Positions 23,301 to 36,354 of a stretch of 64,000 nt of DNA are shown piece by piece. The DNA comes from Lactarius indigo. Taxonomy: Eukaryota; Basidiomycota; Agaricomycetes; Russulales; Russulaceae. Position numbers and translations under genes: made by a program. The notes under the pieces are model-generated. The model saw only the letters and a program-made list of their open reading frames with translations, had not been told where the DNA came from and did not search any database. Location of the stretch: assembly GCA_025766275.1 (NCBI GenBank), contig JAFKAC010000029.1, positions 248,001 to 312,000 on the forward strand, given 5' to 3'. Each line of letters starts with the position of its first letter. Position 1 is the first letter of the stretch.

Positions 23301-23999
23301 CTGAGTCTCCATCAGCGAAAGGCAACGTATTTTGATCGTGAATTGGCTCACTTGCTCGCCCCTGTTTCATCTCTTTCGTCACGATCCCAAATATTCCAAG
23401 AACTTCAACCATTATCTTCACAATGATATCCTTCATCGCCTCTGTCGTCGGCACTTCGCTATACTCCTCGAGCCGTCTGAAGAAGCTCTCAATGCGCTCG
23501 AAGATATCAATAAGCGTATCTTGGCTCGCAACAACGTCCTTTGCCGCCTGTGTACGTCCGGAATCAGAACAGTCCGAGCAAGGGACTTCTGGGATAATAG
23601 ATACCAAGAGAAGGACGCCAGCACCAGCGAAAATGACTTTCGCAGGCGAGAACACCTAGAAATATGATATCAAATGGTAGATCATGGAGGGATCGATCAA
23701 ATGCGCCTCACCAGTCCGACTCCCTCGCCAAGCGCCGCGGAGAACGCATAAAGAACATTGACCGTCGGATTCAACCATTTTGTCAATTTATCGTCACCGG
23801 ACGTAGATTGCTCGAAATGTTGTACTTGAGTGCGAAGGACGGTCAGGACGTCGGTGGGAGAGTTGCAGGTCTGCAACTGGGCCAACAACGGGTGCGCGAG
23901 AAGGTCTTTCTTGGTCTTCTTCTCGTACTCTTTGATAGAAGCATAAAAGATGGCCTGGAGATTAGAAGAAGAGGAAGCTGTGGTCGGTGTCTGAGACAT
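20325..23999 (-). pseudogene. NLR-like gene (Goodbye-NACHT-ankyrin) with two frameshifts
   Basis: The start ATG at 23,999 opens MSQTP and a complete Goodbye exon. It is followed by the FSPAKVIFAGAGVLLL exon, the F-E-R-I-E-S-F-F-R-R-L exon, a four-heptad stalk (about 23,085-23,170), P-loop GSGKS (about 22,650), the NACHT exon with LDALDECP and TSRPE (22,580-21,975), and a final exon with ankyrin repeats ending at TAG 20,325-20,327. Splice sites match the intact copies. The ankyrin exon has a 1-bp deletion at about 20,885-20,900, where TPIHLA becomes TPF followed by a stop, and a 1-bp insertion at about 20,537-20,542 that changes the frame again. The predicted product would end after about four ankyrin repeats. 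Sequencing error cannot be excluded for single-base lesions. Confidence 0.8.
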
Positions 24000-24629
24000 G
24001 GCAGCAGTAGCGAGAATGTGTCCACGGGTATGATACTAGCAGAAGAGATATGGCACGGCGGCGCCGGAATGGTTTGGCAGTTGACGCCTGCACAGCCTCC
24101 GAGTCACCTCGTGCCAAGAATTATATTATGACAGTAGTTTATGTGACTGTTGGCCAGAAGAAAGTTCGTAAGGAAAGTCCACGCTCAGTCGATTTTTTTG
24201 GACAAATGAACGCCAGTGGGCGGCGGGGAGCGAGCAAGAGACTGTGACATGAATACGTTACAGTGTAGTCGGACCCTCGCGTGAGTCTGTTTACATTACT
24301 CAAGCTTAAGCTCACCGATGTAAGTTACTGCACTCTATAAAATGCATTTATCTGAGTAGATACCGTCTGTGTCATAACAGATGAACAATCAACGAACGTA
24401 TTCTAAAGCGCATATATGAGTGTTCTCGCTCGCCCGGCCGCCAAGTCACGGAGCCGTCTCCTTACAGTCCCATTACAAGAGTTGGTTGACCTTCTATCAC
24501 GACTTTCACGGTCAATGCCGGATAATTATTTCGCTCACGATATTGTCAAGAACCTACGACAGTCGTAGGTTAGACGCACATAAAAGTATCATATACACTC
24601 CCTCCAATAAATAGAACCACGCACGCTAC
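24000..24629. other. NLR upstream spacer
   Basis: Likely promoter region of the NLR to the left. It carries the 16-bp spacer motif with one mismatch at 24,391-24,406 and is collinear with 9,360-9,700. No gene is recognised. Confidence 0.45.
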
Positions 24630-25790
24630 AGGAATGACTCCAAGTCTCCCGCCAGCCGACCCATATCCTCAGCAAGCACCCAAAAAGTCCTCAACAACGC
24701 TCCACACCAGCCACCCCATCGCGGTTCACCCCTGCAAGAACTCCCGTTGGACATCTTTGGCCCGCAATCCGGCCATGGCTACAGCAACGGTGTGCAGCGG
24801 CGGGTGGTAGACACAGTCAACAACGGGCAACACATTTGAGGCACATCAGCGCTGTGTAATTCGACATGGCGCAGCGTGGGGAGAACCCATCGAGAGTAAC
24901 GATGGTGGAGGCGGAGGTGAAGAGGAGATTATTGTGCGGAAGCTGCGCGAGCGCGAGGATGTCCGTGGCGGTATAATTGCACACGAAGAGGCCCCTTGCA
25001 AGTGCGACACGTCTCGCTCTATCTATACCCCATGAAATAAGAAATCAGTAGCACCCTCAGTACCCGGAGCACTCACCTGAGTTCAAGGAATACGGCTTGC
25101 TGAGCTTCCTACAATTAAATAGGTTTTACTCTGGGAAGAGAGTCGCTGCTGAAAGACCAGAGATAGAAACTCGACACTGAAAAATGGGGTATGTGGTGCA
25201 GCGGCAGCAGGGGCGCTATGCTCGTCCAAGTGAGTCCCGGAGGAAGGGGCTCTTGTGGGGAGGGGATGCAGTGCCCTGTATCAAAAATCCAAATAACAGC
25301 CTCAGGGAGCGAACAAGGAAGGTAGAACGTACCTCGTTTTCCGCAAGACGCATCCTATATCGCCACCCCAGTTCCTAGATATGGTTTTTCTTGAAGGGGA
25401 ACGTACTCAAATACGACGGGATCGCGCCATCTTCGCTCTTCCTCGGCCTTCTGTACTCCGCTTCCATGTCTTTGTATTCCGCAGGGGTTCGTATGTGGTG
25501 GGTGTCAGTCCTATGCAGACCAGAAGCGCATCTTGTTTCGAACCCACTTATCCGAGGCCACAGAAGCCGTATTCCCCGTATTGGTGCAGTCTGCGGCCTT
25601 GAGAACCGTCAGACGCGTGTAGGGAAAGTAGATATCGTCGGGGTCGGGAACTATGGTCGCACACTGAGAGACGGTGACTGGTCCTAGAGGGACAGTGTCC
25701 ACAATTGCAGTCGAGCCACCATCCGAGGTCGTTGGCCAACTAGGATTGTCTCTTTCTTTGTATTGTAGCTCTTGTAGAAATATCGGGGGA
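24630..25790 (-). pseudogene. Degenerate family-16 protein-lysine methyltransferase
   Basis: A nearly full-length but broken copy. Right to left: a conserved N-terminal block with VPDPDD, then YFPYTRL (about 25,630-25,590), a proline/threonine-rich linker, a weak L-S-K motif-I remnant at about 25,075-25,115, a remnant of Y-T-A-T-D-I-P at about 24,985-25,000, and a decayed C-terminal block (about 24,650-24,840). Frame changes and stops separate the blocks. The family uses SAM to methylate lysine on translation factors, ribosomal proteins or chaperones; this copy cannot encode an active enzyme. Confidence 0.6.
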
Positions 25791-27398
25791 TGGAGACCTG
25801 AAGAACGTATGCGACGCAAGTTGCTGTATGCACCTCTTTTGAATAAGGATGAATAGCCGATCTGAGACGGAGTGAGGCGCGAACGGTGGCGCAGAACAGA
25901 GTCTTTCCGCAAGCGGATCAGACACGTGCTCATTCCTCTTTTGGCTGTCACCTGTCCGCGCATATTTTCTTCCGGTTCAAAGAACTTAAAACACTTTTAT
26001 TTCGCTCTTCGGCTGCACCCTGTAAATCGCCAATGGAACGATGATAAGACTCACGCTGTCGATGCGCATCAGCTCGCTCAATTGACAGGAGGCCCCGCCC
26101 GCCCGTCGCGACGTCGCCTCAGACACATAACCCCCTCATTTTCAATCGAGAAGCACTCCGTGCTTCCGCTGACTCTCTATGCTTTCCTCTCCCACTTCAA
26201 TTAATTTAACGTTCGAGTACACCGAAGGACAGGTGTTTCTCTAAAATTTGCTACCCCGTAGTACACACGTGGACTATAGACCGTCGACCACACGTTTGCC
26301 GCTATGCGGCGTGCCGCCTTTTCCTTCCTCTCCCGGCCTAGCACCGGTCCCTTCGGAGAGCAGAGCAGCGACCCCGCAAGGACGAAGAACTTTACTCCGC
26401 CGTGAACGAAAAGGGGAAATTCACGCTTGAACCGGTCTACTTTTCAGGAACGATGGTGCGGTTTCAGGTGGCGCGAGTTCGCGAGTACCTGGGCGGGTAC
26501 TGCGCTGGGTTCACTGATGGGCCCACTAAATCCCGAGCGCACTCCCAAGAAATCTTATAGTACTAGTGTTTTGAAAGCGTGGGAGATCACTCAATCACCC
26601 TAAACACGAGGCGTCGATCATGTCGCTTCATTTTCCGTAGTTTGACCATTGGTAGAGGATGGCTCGAGGCGTGACCTTCCTGGCGGCGACTTTACTCCAT
26701 TGCACATTTCGTTGCTGTTCGCTGTATGTAGTTCAAGACGTAGTTTTTCAAGGCTTAATGTATTGGTAGTTGAGATACGATATACAGTATTTGTGTTCAG
26801 ACGAATGTGATCATATTACCTCAGTCGACGTCCCCATCGAATCCGTGATTGTACCATCCATCCTTGACAGCAGTAAGCAGCACTTCGCTCTTGGCGCAAT
26901 AAACGGGCAGTCGAAGACTAATGCACTAATGACTAATTGATAGATGGTGTCTCCTCACCGAGTCATAATCTTCTGTAAGTAAACCTAAGCCCGGCCCTTC
27001 GCTGCCATTGCTGTGTCCAGGACTCCTGGAGGTGACGAGATGGCCCACAATTTATAACGTATCGCCTATAGGTCCCATCGGCCGAATAAAAGCGGATATC
27101 GCCAGGCATGTATTTTTGGTCTTCGAGAGTATGTCCCGCCCAAGGTCCCCTATGCAAGCCGCGAGCTCCGACAACTACAGAGAATATAGTGAGCCAACTG
27201 CGTGCCATTACTGCACATGCACCCTGCTTTAAATACCCTTGGAATATTGGCTATTCGTTTCCCGGTTACTGCGTCATTACAAGTTTACAACCCATAATAC
27301 AGTAGGAATATGTATCACATTCCAAGTGTGGCCATATAATACCGCAGAGAGGACCACCTATACCGTCACGGTGACTTGGCGAATCTCTGTAGATTAAC
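25791..27398. other. Long inter-unit spacer
   Basis: No gene is recognised on either strand. The stretch 26,430-27,398 is collinear with 52,640-53,572 and partly with 19,850-20,324. The stretch 25,970-26,430 has no counterpart that I could find in the window. Confidence 0.45.
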
Positions 27399-30300
27399 TT
27401 AAAGCACTTTATCTATTTTCCCACCGCACTCGGTCGACATCTGTACGATCGTGTTCTTTGCTTTCCCCGATGCCACCTGGAATGCGGTCCTTCCCTCCTT
27501 ATTCTTGGCATCTGCACTCGCGTCACGGTCGGGTAGTGAGCGCACGGTCTGTTTCACCTTTGGATGACTCCAGGTGCAACGGAAGTCCTTATCTTATGCG
27601 CTGATTTCCGCCCCATGTTGGCGCAATAGCCTCTCGATCTCCACGTGACCATATTGCGATGCCAGGTGCAATGCAGTATTGCCTTTCTTAGTTGCGGCGT
27701 CGATGCGTGCGTGGTGCGCCAGTAACATCCGAACAACCGCAAGGTGCCCATGCGCTGCAGCTGTAATAATGGGAGTCCAGTGATCGTCTCGTTGAGTATT
27801 CGGATCTGCGCCGTGATCGAGTAACCACTGCGTGACATCGATAAGTCCGTCCATCGATGCGGAATATAGTGGAGTCCGATTATCGACGTCGTCAGTAACA
27901 TCCACAACCGCTCCATGCCGGTGTAATAGCTCGGCCACCTTGAAGTGTCTCTTGTGCAATGCTGCGGCCAGTGGACTGTGATTTTGACCACCCCTCGCAT
28001 TTACTTGCTCTGGATGTTCGACGATGATCTGCGCTGCCAGGTCACGAAATCCGCACAACGAAGCATAATAAAGTGGAGATCCACGATGCTTGGGACGATC
28101 TCCGAAGTTACCCCAGAGATCGTCGATGTCGTGCAACTCGAGCCACGCGGAAAAATGGGGTTTGGTCGAGTCAAAGAGACGCCGCATCCCGTCTTCTATG
28201 CGTGACGACACCTTTCCGAACAGCGCATGCGCCACCCAATGCTGACTAGCATATCGAGCCAACGGAAACCTATCTTCAACCTGGTCAACGTCAACGCTGC
28301 CGTCCAACTGAAGAAGAGTTCCCAAGCAAGCCTGCGCGAGAGTCGTGTGTGCAGACTCGGGAATGATACGGAAGTACGAAGCGTCTCCTTTAGAAGCGGC
28401 AAGCCGATCGGAAGTCAAGAATTCCTTCACCGAAAAATGCGAAAACTGAATGACCCGCGAATAGCCATCGTCGACTTCGGTGATCAGGCTTGAGCACGTG
28501 GATAGCACAGCTCGTTGCCGGTCCTCCCACCGCCAGTCCTCCTTCAACTTCGGTGTCGCTCCTTCTGCCTCATCGAAGTCAAGCGCAAGTATTTCTGCGA
28601 ACTCCTCGACGCGCAGCGGCCGAACAGCCGCGGTGAGACATTGTAAGAGACGACGAGCGTGATCTCGGTTGGCCATCCCGATCTCCTTCAACACTCGCTC
28701 GTAAGTCTCGTCCAATGATTTCGGCAATTCGTCGAGCGTCCGCCGGATGCTTTGCGGAAAGCAATGTTGTAGCACTTCCAGCTGACAGAAAACCCAACGA
28801 AACCTGCCAAATAGTGAACAACCGTCATTGGCACATTCGTATACACGCTTACATTCCATCAGCCCTTTCCGTAAGCGTCTCAGTAACCAGTTCTTTGTCC
28901 TTGTCCCTCCATCTCTTCATCGCCGTATCCGAGTCCGCGTAAACGACAGATCTGATATAGTCTTTGATATCCTTCTTTTGTCCACTTTGTTCGTGAATCG
29001 AGACTGGGTGAAACGCCAGGGGTTGAAGGACGGCTCGGATATCATTCTCCGGACGGCTGGTGACACACATATGAAGATTTGGAAGTTGGAGGCCGACAAG
29101 GTTCTTCAAGAGATCAAGGACTTGTTTGCGGGCGGGTGGAATTCCAATTGTAGTGGGACATTCGTCTAGCGCGTCCAAGATTATGTAGATTGGGCCTTGG
29201 CCAGGTAGCGCGAGCATCTCTTTAAGGCACGTGATCAGCGTGCTGGTGCTCGGCTTACGTGCGCCATCGTCGTAAGACTTGTAAACGCGGGAAAGTATGT
29301 CACAACAACGGTCGGAACGAGTAGAGAGTTGAATTAGAAGAGAAGAAAGGAGGTTGTAGAGGTTTTGTTTATCTGTGTCCTTGAAATCGAAATAGAAATA
29401 CGCCATAATGGCTAGTCCAGCCTCCCATAACACCGTGATGTCCTGAATGATTGCGGAGCTAGTTGGCGCCATAAGCTTCTGAGGAGTGAAGACGACGGAT
29501 GATAACGAACCAAAGGATGCTCTTCCCTGAACCCGCTACAGTGATTCGAGGCGATCAAGATCTCGGAGGATGCTAAGGGACAGAAGGGCGTACGTTTCCC
29601 ATGGATCCACAACAAGGGCGTGGTAGACTTTGACTTCCATTCTATGAATATACTTCCCTGGGAGAACCATGTTGCTGTCCCATCGTGTTGAGTAGTAGAC
29701 GCGATGTTTTGATTAGTGGATGGGTCCGGCGGTGACAGCCACTTTCGGTGGTCCTTCCGTACGCGGCTCCCTGCGGTGACATTTCAGTCTCAGTAAGTAA
29801 GCGTAGTATGGCTAAAGAATCACGAACGCCTTTCGGTGTCGAGATTGTTAGCCGTTTGTTGCAATAGAGCTTGCGTTTCCATCGTGGTCACTTTGACTAC
29901 CTGGCCATCTAGTCGCATGTGAGTTTACGATGGTATTTGTGAGTACTTAACGTGGTGAGCGCACGCACCCTCGACAGCTAGGTTGACCTTGTCATCGACG
30001 CCTTGTACTTGCTCGCCAACGGTTTGTACTTGCTCGCCAACGGTTTGTACTCCGTCCTTGACATCGTGTGTGACTTTCAGCACCTCCACAATCGCCATCT
30101 GGGCCTCCTGCTGCGTCAATCTATCCAGTCTGACCAACGCATCCTCAACGTCCCTCCTTCCGATCAACTTCTTCAAGTATTTCTCTGAAATTCTATCAGC
30201 CACGGAACGTTTCATCCCAGATCGACTCACTCGTTCGTCCCTGCTTCATCTCCTTCGTCACAACCCCAAATATCCCAAGCACCTCGACCATTATCTTCAC

Positions 30301-30873
30301 GATGGTTTCCTTCTCGCCTCCGTCGTCGGCACTTCGGTATACGTCTCGAGTCGTCTGAAGAAGCTCTCAATGCGTCCGAAGATGTCGATGAGCGCATCTC
30401 GGCTCGCAACAACGTCCTTGGCCGCCTGTGTAGGTTCCGTATCAGAACAGTCCGAGTAAGGGAGATCTAGGATAATAGCTACCAAGAGAAGGACTCCAGC
30501 ACCTGCGAAAATGACTTTCGCAGGCGAGAATACCTAGAAATGTGATTTGAGAGAGTAGATCGTAGGAGAATCGATGAAATGAAATTCACCAGTCCGACTC
30601 CCTCGCCAAGCGCTGCGGAGAAGGCATAGAGGACATTGACGGTTGGAACAACCATTTTGTCAATTGATTATCGCCGGACGTAGATTGCTCGAACTGTTGG
30701 ACTTGAGTGCGAAGGACGGCCAGGATGTCGGTGGGGGAGTTGCAAGTCTGTAACTGGGCCATCAACGGATGCAGGAGAAGGTCCTTCTTCGTCTTCTTCT
30801 CATATTCTTTGATGGAAGCCGAAAAGACGGCCTGGAAATTGGAAGAGGAAGAGGTGGACGGTGTCTGAGACAT
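27399..30873 (-). pseudogene. NLR-like gene (Goodbye-NACHT-ankyrin), several lesions
   Basis: ATG at 30,873 opens MSQTPS and the Goodbye exon. A 1-bp deletion at about 30,649-30,652 breaks the TKWLVPTVNV block. Another at about 30,312-30,315 breaks the exon with V-P-T-T-E-A. The stalk (about 29,970-30,055), P-loop (about 29,540), NACHT exon (29,460-28,855, LDALDECP and TSRPE) and N-terminal part of the ankyrin exon are open. The frame then stops at TAA 27,594-27,596 after about five repeats. Beyond it a shortened tail leads to the original stop at 27,399-27,401, so an internal deletion of ankyrin repeats is likely. The copy closely resembles the intact gene at 53,573-57,852, with which it shares a tandem duplication. 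Confidence 0.8.
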
Positions 30874-31519
30874 TGCAACAACAGCGAGGAGAGACGTCTG
30901 AGGCCTGTGGTATGATACTGGACTGCGGGTGAGAAGTGGCCGAGTGGGAACACCAGATCTAGAATAGTTCGCCACGAGGTTTGCCCGGTGACGCCCGCCG
31001 CACTGCCTCGACTTGGCAACAATCTGATATGACCTTTTTGTAACAAAACCACCAATGCGGGGACCATTTGAGTCATCGTCGCCGACGGACTCAGAAGGAG
31101 GCCTGCGGGGGGTTTCGCTGCGGAAGTTAGCGTGATTGCTCCTAAAGCTTTCGCTAGTCCCTTGCCAGTGGGCGAATAAGTGTGGACTTGGAGACGAGAC
31201 GAGAGTCACGTGGTCGCGCTGTCACAATTTTTTCCCGATTCGCGTTGTGAACTGCGCACAGGATTCACTCCCAGTACTGTAAGTCAGACAGCAAACTGGT
31301 GGAAAGCAACTTGAACGAACGTATTCCAAAGGCCTGCTCACCCTCTTCCCAACACAACATCGCGTTACATTACCTTCTATCCCCTCATTCGAGATCGGTA
31401 CCGAACTTTTTCTTTTTGCTTACGGTAATGTCGAAAGACTACCATGGCCATGGGATAGACGGGCATGAACATATCATATCCAGATTAACAAGACTACCGA
31501 CACACGAGTACGCTTCTAC
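30874..31519. other. NLR upstream spacer
   Basis: Likely promoter region of the NLR to the left. It is nearly the same as 57,853-58,529 and includes the 16-bp motif at 31,314-31,329. No gene is recognised. Confidence 0.5.
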
Positions 31520-32660
31520 CGCAAGATCTACCGCCTCTTCATGCGTCTTCTTGCAGGAATAAAGGCCTCGTGTCTCGCACCACCAAACAAGTCCTCGCCA
31601 ACGATCCACGCCCGCCACCCTAGCACAATCCACCCCTGCAAGTACTCTCGCAAAATTTTTTGGCCCACAGCTAGGCAAGGACGACAGTGATGGCGTGCTG
31701 CAGCGTCGCGAGTAGAGTATGCACTAGCGCCGGGTGGTAGATACAGTCTATGACGAGCACCATGTCGAGTGCATCAGTGCCGCGTACATCGACCCGACAC
31801 AGTGCGGGGATTTCCGTTGCGTCTTATATGCGCACTAAGGTACTCGGCGAGATGTCCAGTTCCTGATCTGCCCATTCAATCAGCGGCAACCTTGCATACT
31901 ATGGTCCCCGCACCACGAACCCGAGTTCGAGGGCCCGCGCCTGGCTGAGCTTCCTACAGTCGAACAGGCCACAGCGTCTCTGGGAGGTACTACCGCTAAA
32001 ACACCAAAGATCGAAACTCAACTCTGAAAAATCAAAGGTGTTGTGCAGCAGGGGTACCATGCTCGTCGGAGTGAGTCACAGAGGAAGAGGCTCTTTAGGG
32101 AAGGGCGTGCACCAGTATCGAGCATTCAAACAATGGGCTGAGGGAGTGAGTGAACAAGGAGAGCAGGACGAACCTTGCTTTCCGCAAGACGCTCATGCCA
32201 CTGCACCTGTATCACCGTTCCAGCTCCCAAAAGCGATTCATTCCGGAAGGAGAACATAAAGCACGATGGGATCGAGCCCTCTGCGCTCTTCCATGGCCTT
32301 CTGCACGTTACTTCTTCCGTTTCATCCTCTAATTCCCTGTCTCTGTATTACGTGAGGGCTTGCATTTGGCCGGAGGTTTAAGCTCGATGCGGACCAGAAA
32401 CGCGTCTTGGTTCGAATCCCCTGTTCTAAGTGCCCCGTGTCGAAGTGTTCCAGGGCCTGAGATCCACCAGAAGCGTGTGGAAAAGGAGGACCTCATCATC
32501 GGGGTCGAAACTAGGGCCGCACGTGGTGGGAGGGTGATAGGTCTTGGAGCTGGAGGAACGGCTCCACACTCGCAGTCGAACCCCCGAGCCTGTCCATCGG
32601 CCAACTCGGATCGTCTTTATCTTTGGATTGCAGTGGTTCTTGAAGAAATCATGGGGTCGG
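31520..32660 (-). pseudogene. Degenerate family-16 protein-lysine methyltransferase
   Basis: Right to left: a PDDEVLLFHTLLVD block (about 32,500-32,460), SNQDAFLVRIELKPP and CKPSRNTETGN (about 32,420-32,330), a NGDTGAVA remnant (about 32,210), KLSQARALELG (motif I, about 31,925-31,965), and a decayed C-terminal block ending near 31,520. At least one frame change lies between the first two blocks and others follow. It is nearly identical to the relic at 58,530-59,650, so the decay preceded that duplication. Confidence 0.65.
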
Positions 32661-32916
32661 AGATCCACAAAAAATAGAAATTGCCGTATAGATGTGGGTA
32701 AATGATACTATATTGTAGTGCTATCTCGTTTGCGGAGGAACGATGGTGTCGTTGTGTGGGAGTAGTAAATGTACATGTGGGTCGGTCCGGTTTCCGGTGG
32801 TTTATATTAGTGGAGTAGCGCGAGTCGGGGCAAGGCTGATCCTGTTCAGCTATGTGCATGACTATATGAATACCCGCAGAAGGGAACCGTGACTTGACAT
32901 ACATTTGTGGAGTAAC
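32661..32916. other. Short inter-unit spacer
   Basis: AT-richer DNA shared with 59,651-59,931. It is much shorter than the other inter-unit spacers. No gene is recognised. Confidence 0.5.
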
Positions 32917-35900
32917 CTATCGCACTCTATCTACTTGTTTACCATACTCCGTCAACATCTCTACGATTGCCTCTTCTGATGCGACCTGGAGTGAGGTCCT
33001 TCCTTCTTTGTCCTTAGCATCTGTCATCGCGCCACGGTCAAGCAGTAGACGCGCAACCTCGAGCCTCCCACGAGAAGACGCCAAATGTAATGGCGTCGAG
33101 TAGTCCTTAGCTCGTGCGCCGATTTCCGCCCCATGTTGTAGTAATAGCTCTACGATCTCCACATAACCATCCTCCGATGCCCAATGCAATGGGGTATAGC
33201 CGTTCTCGTCCGCGGTGTCGAAGAGTACGTTGTGCGCTAGTAGCAACTGAACAACCTCTAAGTGTCCGAACCATGCGGCTAAATGAATTGGAGTCTGGAG
33301 ATTCTTTTGCCGCGAATTCGCATGTGCACCGTGGTCGAGTAGCCACCGCGCGATATCGATATGTCCTTCCTGCGACGCAGCATGTAGGGGAGTCCGATCA
33401 AGTTTGTCCTCAGTAACATCCACGGCTGCGCCATGCCGGTGTAGTAGCTCTGCAATCTTGAAGTGTCTCTTGTGCAGTGCCGCCGCCAGTGGGCTGTGAT
33501 TTTGACCACCCCTCGCATTTACTTGCTCTGGATACTCCACAATGATGTGCGCTGCCAGGTCACGAAATCCGCACAACGATGCATAATACAGCGGAGATCC
33601 ACGACGTTCGGGGTCATCTCCGAACTGAACCCAGCGATCGTCGATGTCGTGCAACTCGAGCCACGCAGAAAAATGGGGTTTGCTCGAGTCAAAAAGACGC
33701 CGCATCCCATCTTCTATGCGAGATGATACCTTTCCGAACTGCGCATGCTCCATCCAATGCCGACTGGCATATCTTGCCAACGGGAACATATCTTTGACTT
33801 GATTTTCGTCGGCGCTACCGTCCAACTGGAGCAGAATACCCATGCAAGCCTGAGCAAGAGTCACGTGGGCCGGTTCGGGAATGATATGAAAGTACGAAGC
33901 GTCTCCTTTAGAAGCGGACAGCCGACTGGAGGTCAAGAATTCCTTCACCGAAAAATGCGAAAATTGAATGACCCGGGAGTCGCCGTTGTCGACTTGGGTG
34001 ATCAGGCTTGAGCACGTAGATAGCACAGCTCGTTGTCGATCCTCCCACCGCCAGTCTTCCTTTAACGTCGGTGTCGGTCCCCCGGCCTCAAAGTCAAGTG
34101 CGAGTATTTCTGCGAGCTCCTCTACGCGCAGCGGACGAGCGGCGGCGACAAGACATTGTAAGAGACGACGAGCGTGATCTCGGTTGGCCATCCCGATCTC
34201 CTTCAACACTCGCTCGTAAGTCTCGTCTAAAGATTTCGGCAATTCGTCGAGCGTCCGCCGGATGCTTTGCGGAAAGCAATGTTGTAACACTTCCAGCTGA
34301 CAGAAAACCCAACGGAACCTGTCAGATAGTCGGTAAGCATCATTGGGATGTTCTTATTCGCGCTTACATTCCATCAGCCCTTTCCGTGAGCGTCTCAATA
34401 ACCAGCTCTTTATCCTTGTCCCTCCATCTCTTCATCGCCGTATCCGAGTCCGCGTAAACGACAGATCTGATATAGTCCTCAATATCCTTCTTTTGTCCAC
34501 TTTGTTCGTGAATCGAGACTGGGTGAAACGCTAGGGGTTGAAGGACGGCTCGGATGTCGTTCTCCGGACGGCTCGTGACACACATATGAAGAGTTGGGAG
34601 CTGGAGGTCGACAAGGTCCTTTATGAGATCAAGGACTTGTTTGCGGGCGGGTGGAATTCCAGATGTATTGGGGCATTCGTCCAGCGCGTCCAAGATGATG
34701 TAGATTGGGCCTTGGCCAGGTAGCGTGAGCATCTCTTTAAGACACGTGACCAGCGTACTGGTGCTGGGCTTATGGGCGCCATCGTCGTGCGCCTTATAAA
34801 TGCGGGAGAGTATGTCACAGCAACTGTCGGAACGAGACGAGAGCTGTGTAAGAAGTGAAGGAAGTAAGTTGCGGATGTTTTGTTTATCGGTGTCCTTGAA
34901 ATCGAAATAGAAATACGCCATGGATGCTAGTCCAGCCTCGCGCAAGGCTATTATGTCTTGGATGATTGCGGAGCTAGTTGGCGGGGTAAGTTCCTGAGGG
35001 GTGAACGCGACAAATGATGACGAACCAAAGAATACTCTTCCCTGAGCCCGCTATAATGATTTGAGGTGATCAAGATCTGGGAGGATGAGAAAGAACAGAA
35101 TGACACACGTTTCCCGTGGATCCACAACAAGGATGTGGTGGCCTTGGACTTCCATTCCATGAATATACTCCCCTGGAAGAACCATGTCACCGTCCCATCG
35201 TGTTGAGTAGTGGACGCGATGTTTTGATTGGTAGATGGGTCCGGAGGAGACAGCCACTTTCGGTGGTCCTTCCGTACCCGGCTCCCTGCGTGCCGTTGGC
35301 ATTTCAGTTTCAGCAACCGAGAGTAGCGGGGCTATAGAACCACGAACGCTTTTCCTCGTCCATATTGTTTGCTGCCTGTTGCACAAGAGCTCTTGTTTGC
35401 CTGCCATCTAGACGTGTACAGATTTACGATGGCATTTGTGAGCGACTAACGTGCTGGACGCACCCTCAATAGCCAGGTTGACCTTGTCATCGACGCCCTG
35501 TACTTGCTCTCCGATAGATGTTACACCATCCTTGACATTGTGTGCGACTTTGAGCACCTGCACGATCGCCATCTGCATCTCCTGCTGCGTCAATCTATCC
35601 AATCTGGTCAACGCGTCCTCGACATCTCTCCGTCCAATCAATTTCTTCCAGTATCTCTCTGAATCTCTATCAGCGAAAAATAACGTATCATCAGTGGTCG
35701 ACTCACTTGCTCGTCCTTGCTTCATCTCCTTTGTCACAATCCCAAAAATTCCGAGTACCTCAACCATTATCTTCACGATGGTTTCCTTCATCGCCTCTGT
35801 CGTCGGCACCTCGCTATACTCCTCAAGCCGCCTGAAGAAGCTCTCAATGCGCCCGAAAATATCAATGAGCATATCTTGGCTCGCAACAACGTCCTTTGCC

Positions 35901-36354
35901 GCCTGTGTACGTCCGGAATCAGAACAGTCCGAGTAAGGGATTTCCGGGATAATAGCTACCAAGAGTAGGACCCCAGCGCCGGCGAAAATGACTTTCGCAG
36001 GTGAGAAGACCTAGGAATCTGATATCAGAGGGTAGATCGTAGGGGGATCGATTAAATAGAATTCACGAGTCCAACGCCCTCGCCAAGCGCCGCAGAAAGC
36101 GCATAAAGGACATTGACAGTCGGATTCAACCATTTTGTCAATTTGTCGTCGCCGGAAGTAGACTGCTCGAACTGTTGGACTTGAGTGCGAAGGACGGCCA
36201 GAATGTCGGTGGGAGAACCGCAGGTCTGCAACTGGGCCATCAACGGATGCGCGAGAAGGTCATTCTTCGTGTTCTTCTCATACTCTTTCATGGAAGCATA
36301 AAAGATGGCCTGGAGATTGGAAGAGGAAGAAGCTGCGGTCGGTGTCTGAGACAT
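32917..36354 (-). CDS. Intact NLR-like protein: Goodbye-NACHT-ankyrin, about 998 aa
   Basis: Nine exons close in frame: 36354-36067, 36010-35960, 35902-35707, 35658-35464, 35407-35348, 35285-35109, 35050-35026, 34970-34368 and 34318-32917, totalling 2,997 nt with GT-AG junctions. Residues 1 to about 220 form the fungal STAND 'Goodbye' domain. A three-heptad coiled-coil stalk follows (about 222-243), then a linker and a NACHT NTPase with P-loop GSGKS (about 325), LDALDECP (about 422) and TSRPE (about 466). A helical region with FSHFSVKEFL follows, then seven ankyrin repeats from about 760 to the end. Such proteins are thought to act as cytosolic receptors: ankyrin repeats sense a ligand, NACHT oligomerises, and the N-terminal domain signals. 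Specific ligand and output are unknown. It is the shortest ankyrin array among the full copies and one of only two with no visible lesion. Confidence 0.88.

Larger units (their letters stand above)
27000..33165. repeat. Left copy of a second duplication (offset about 27.0 kb)
   Basis: An NLR, a methyltransferase relic and the 3' end of the next NLR recur in order at about 53,300-60,180. The offset is 26,979 at the NLR starts (30,873 and 57,852) and 27,015 at the last NLR stop (32,917 and 59,932). The relics at 32.0-32.68 and 59.0-59.69 kb are almost identical. The left boundary is approximate. Confidence 0.65.
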
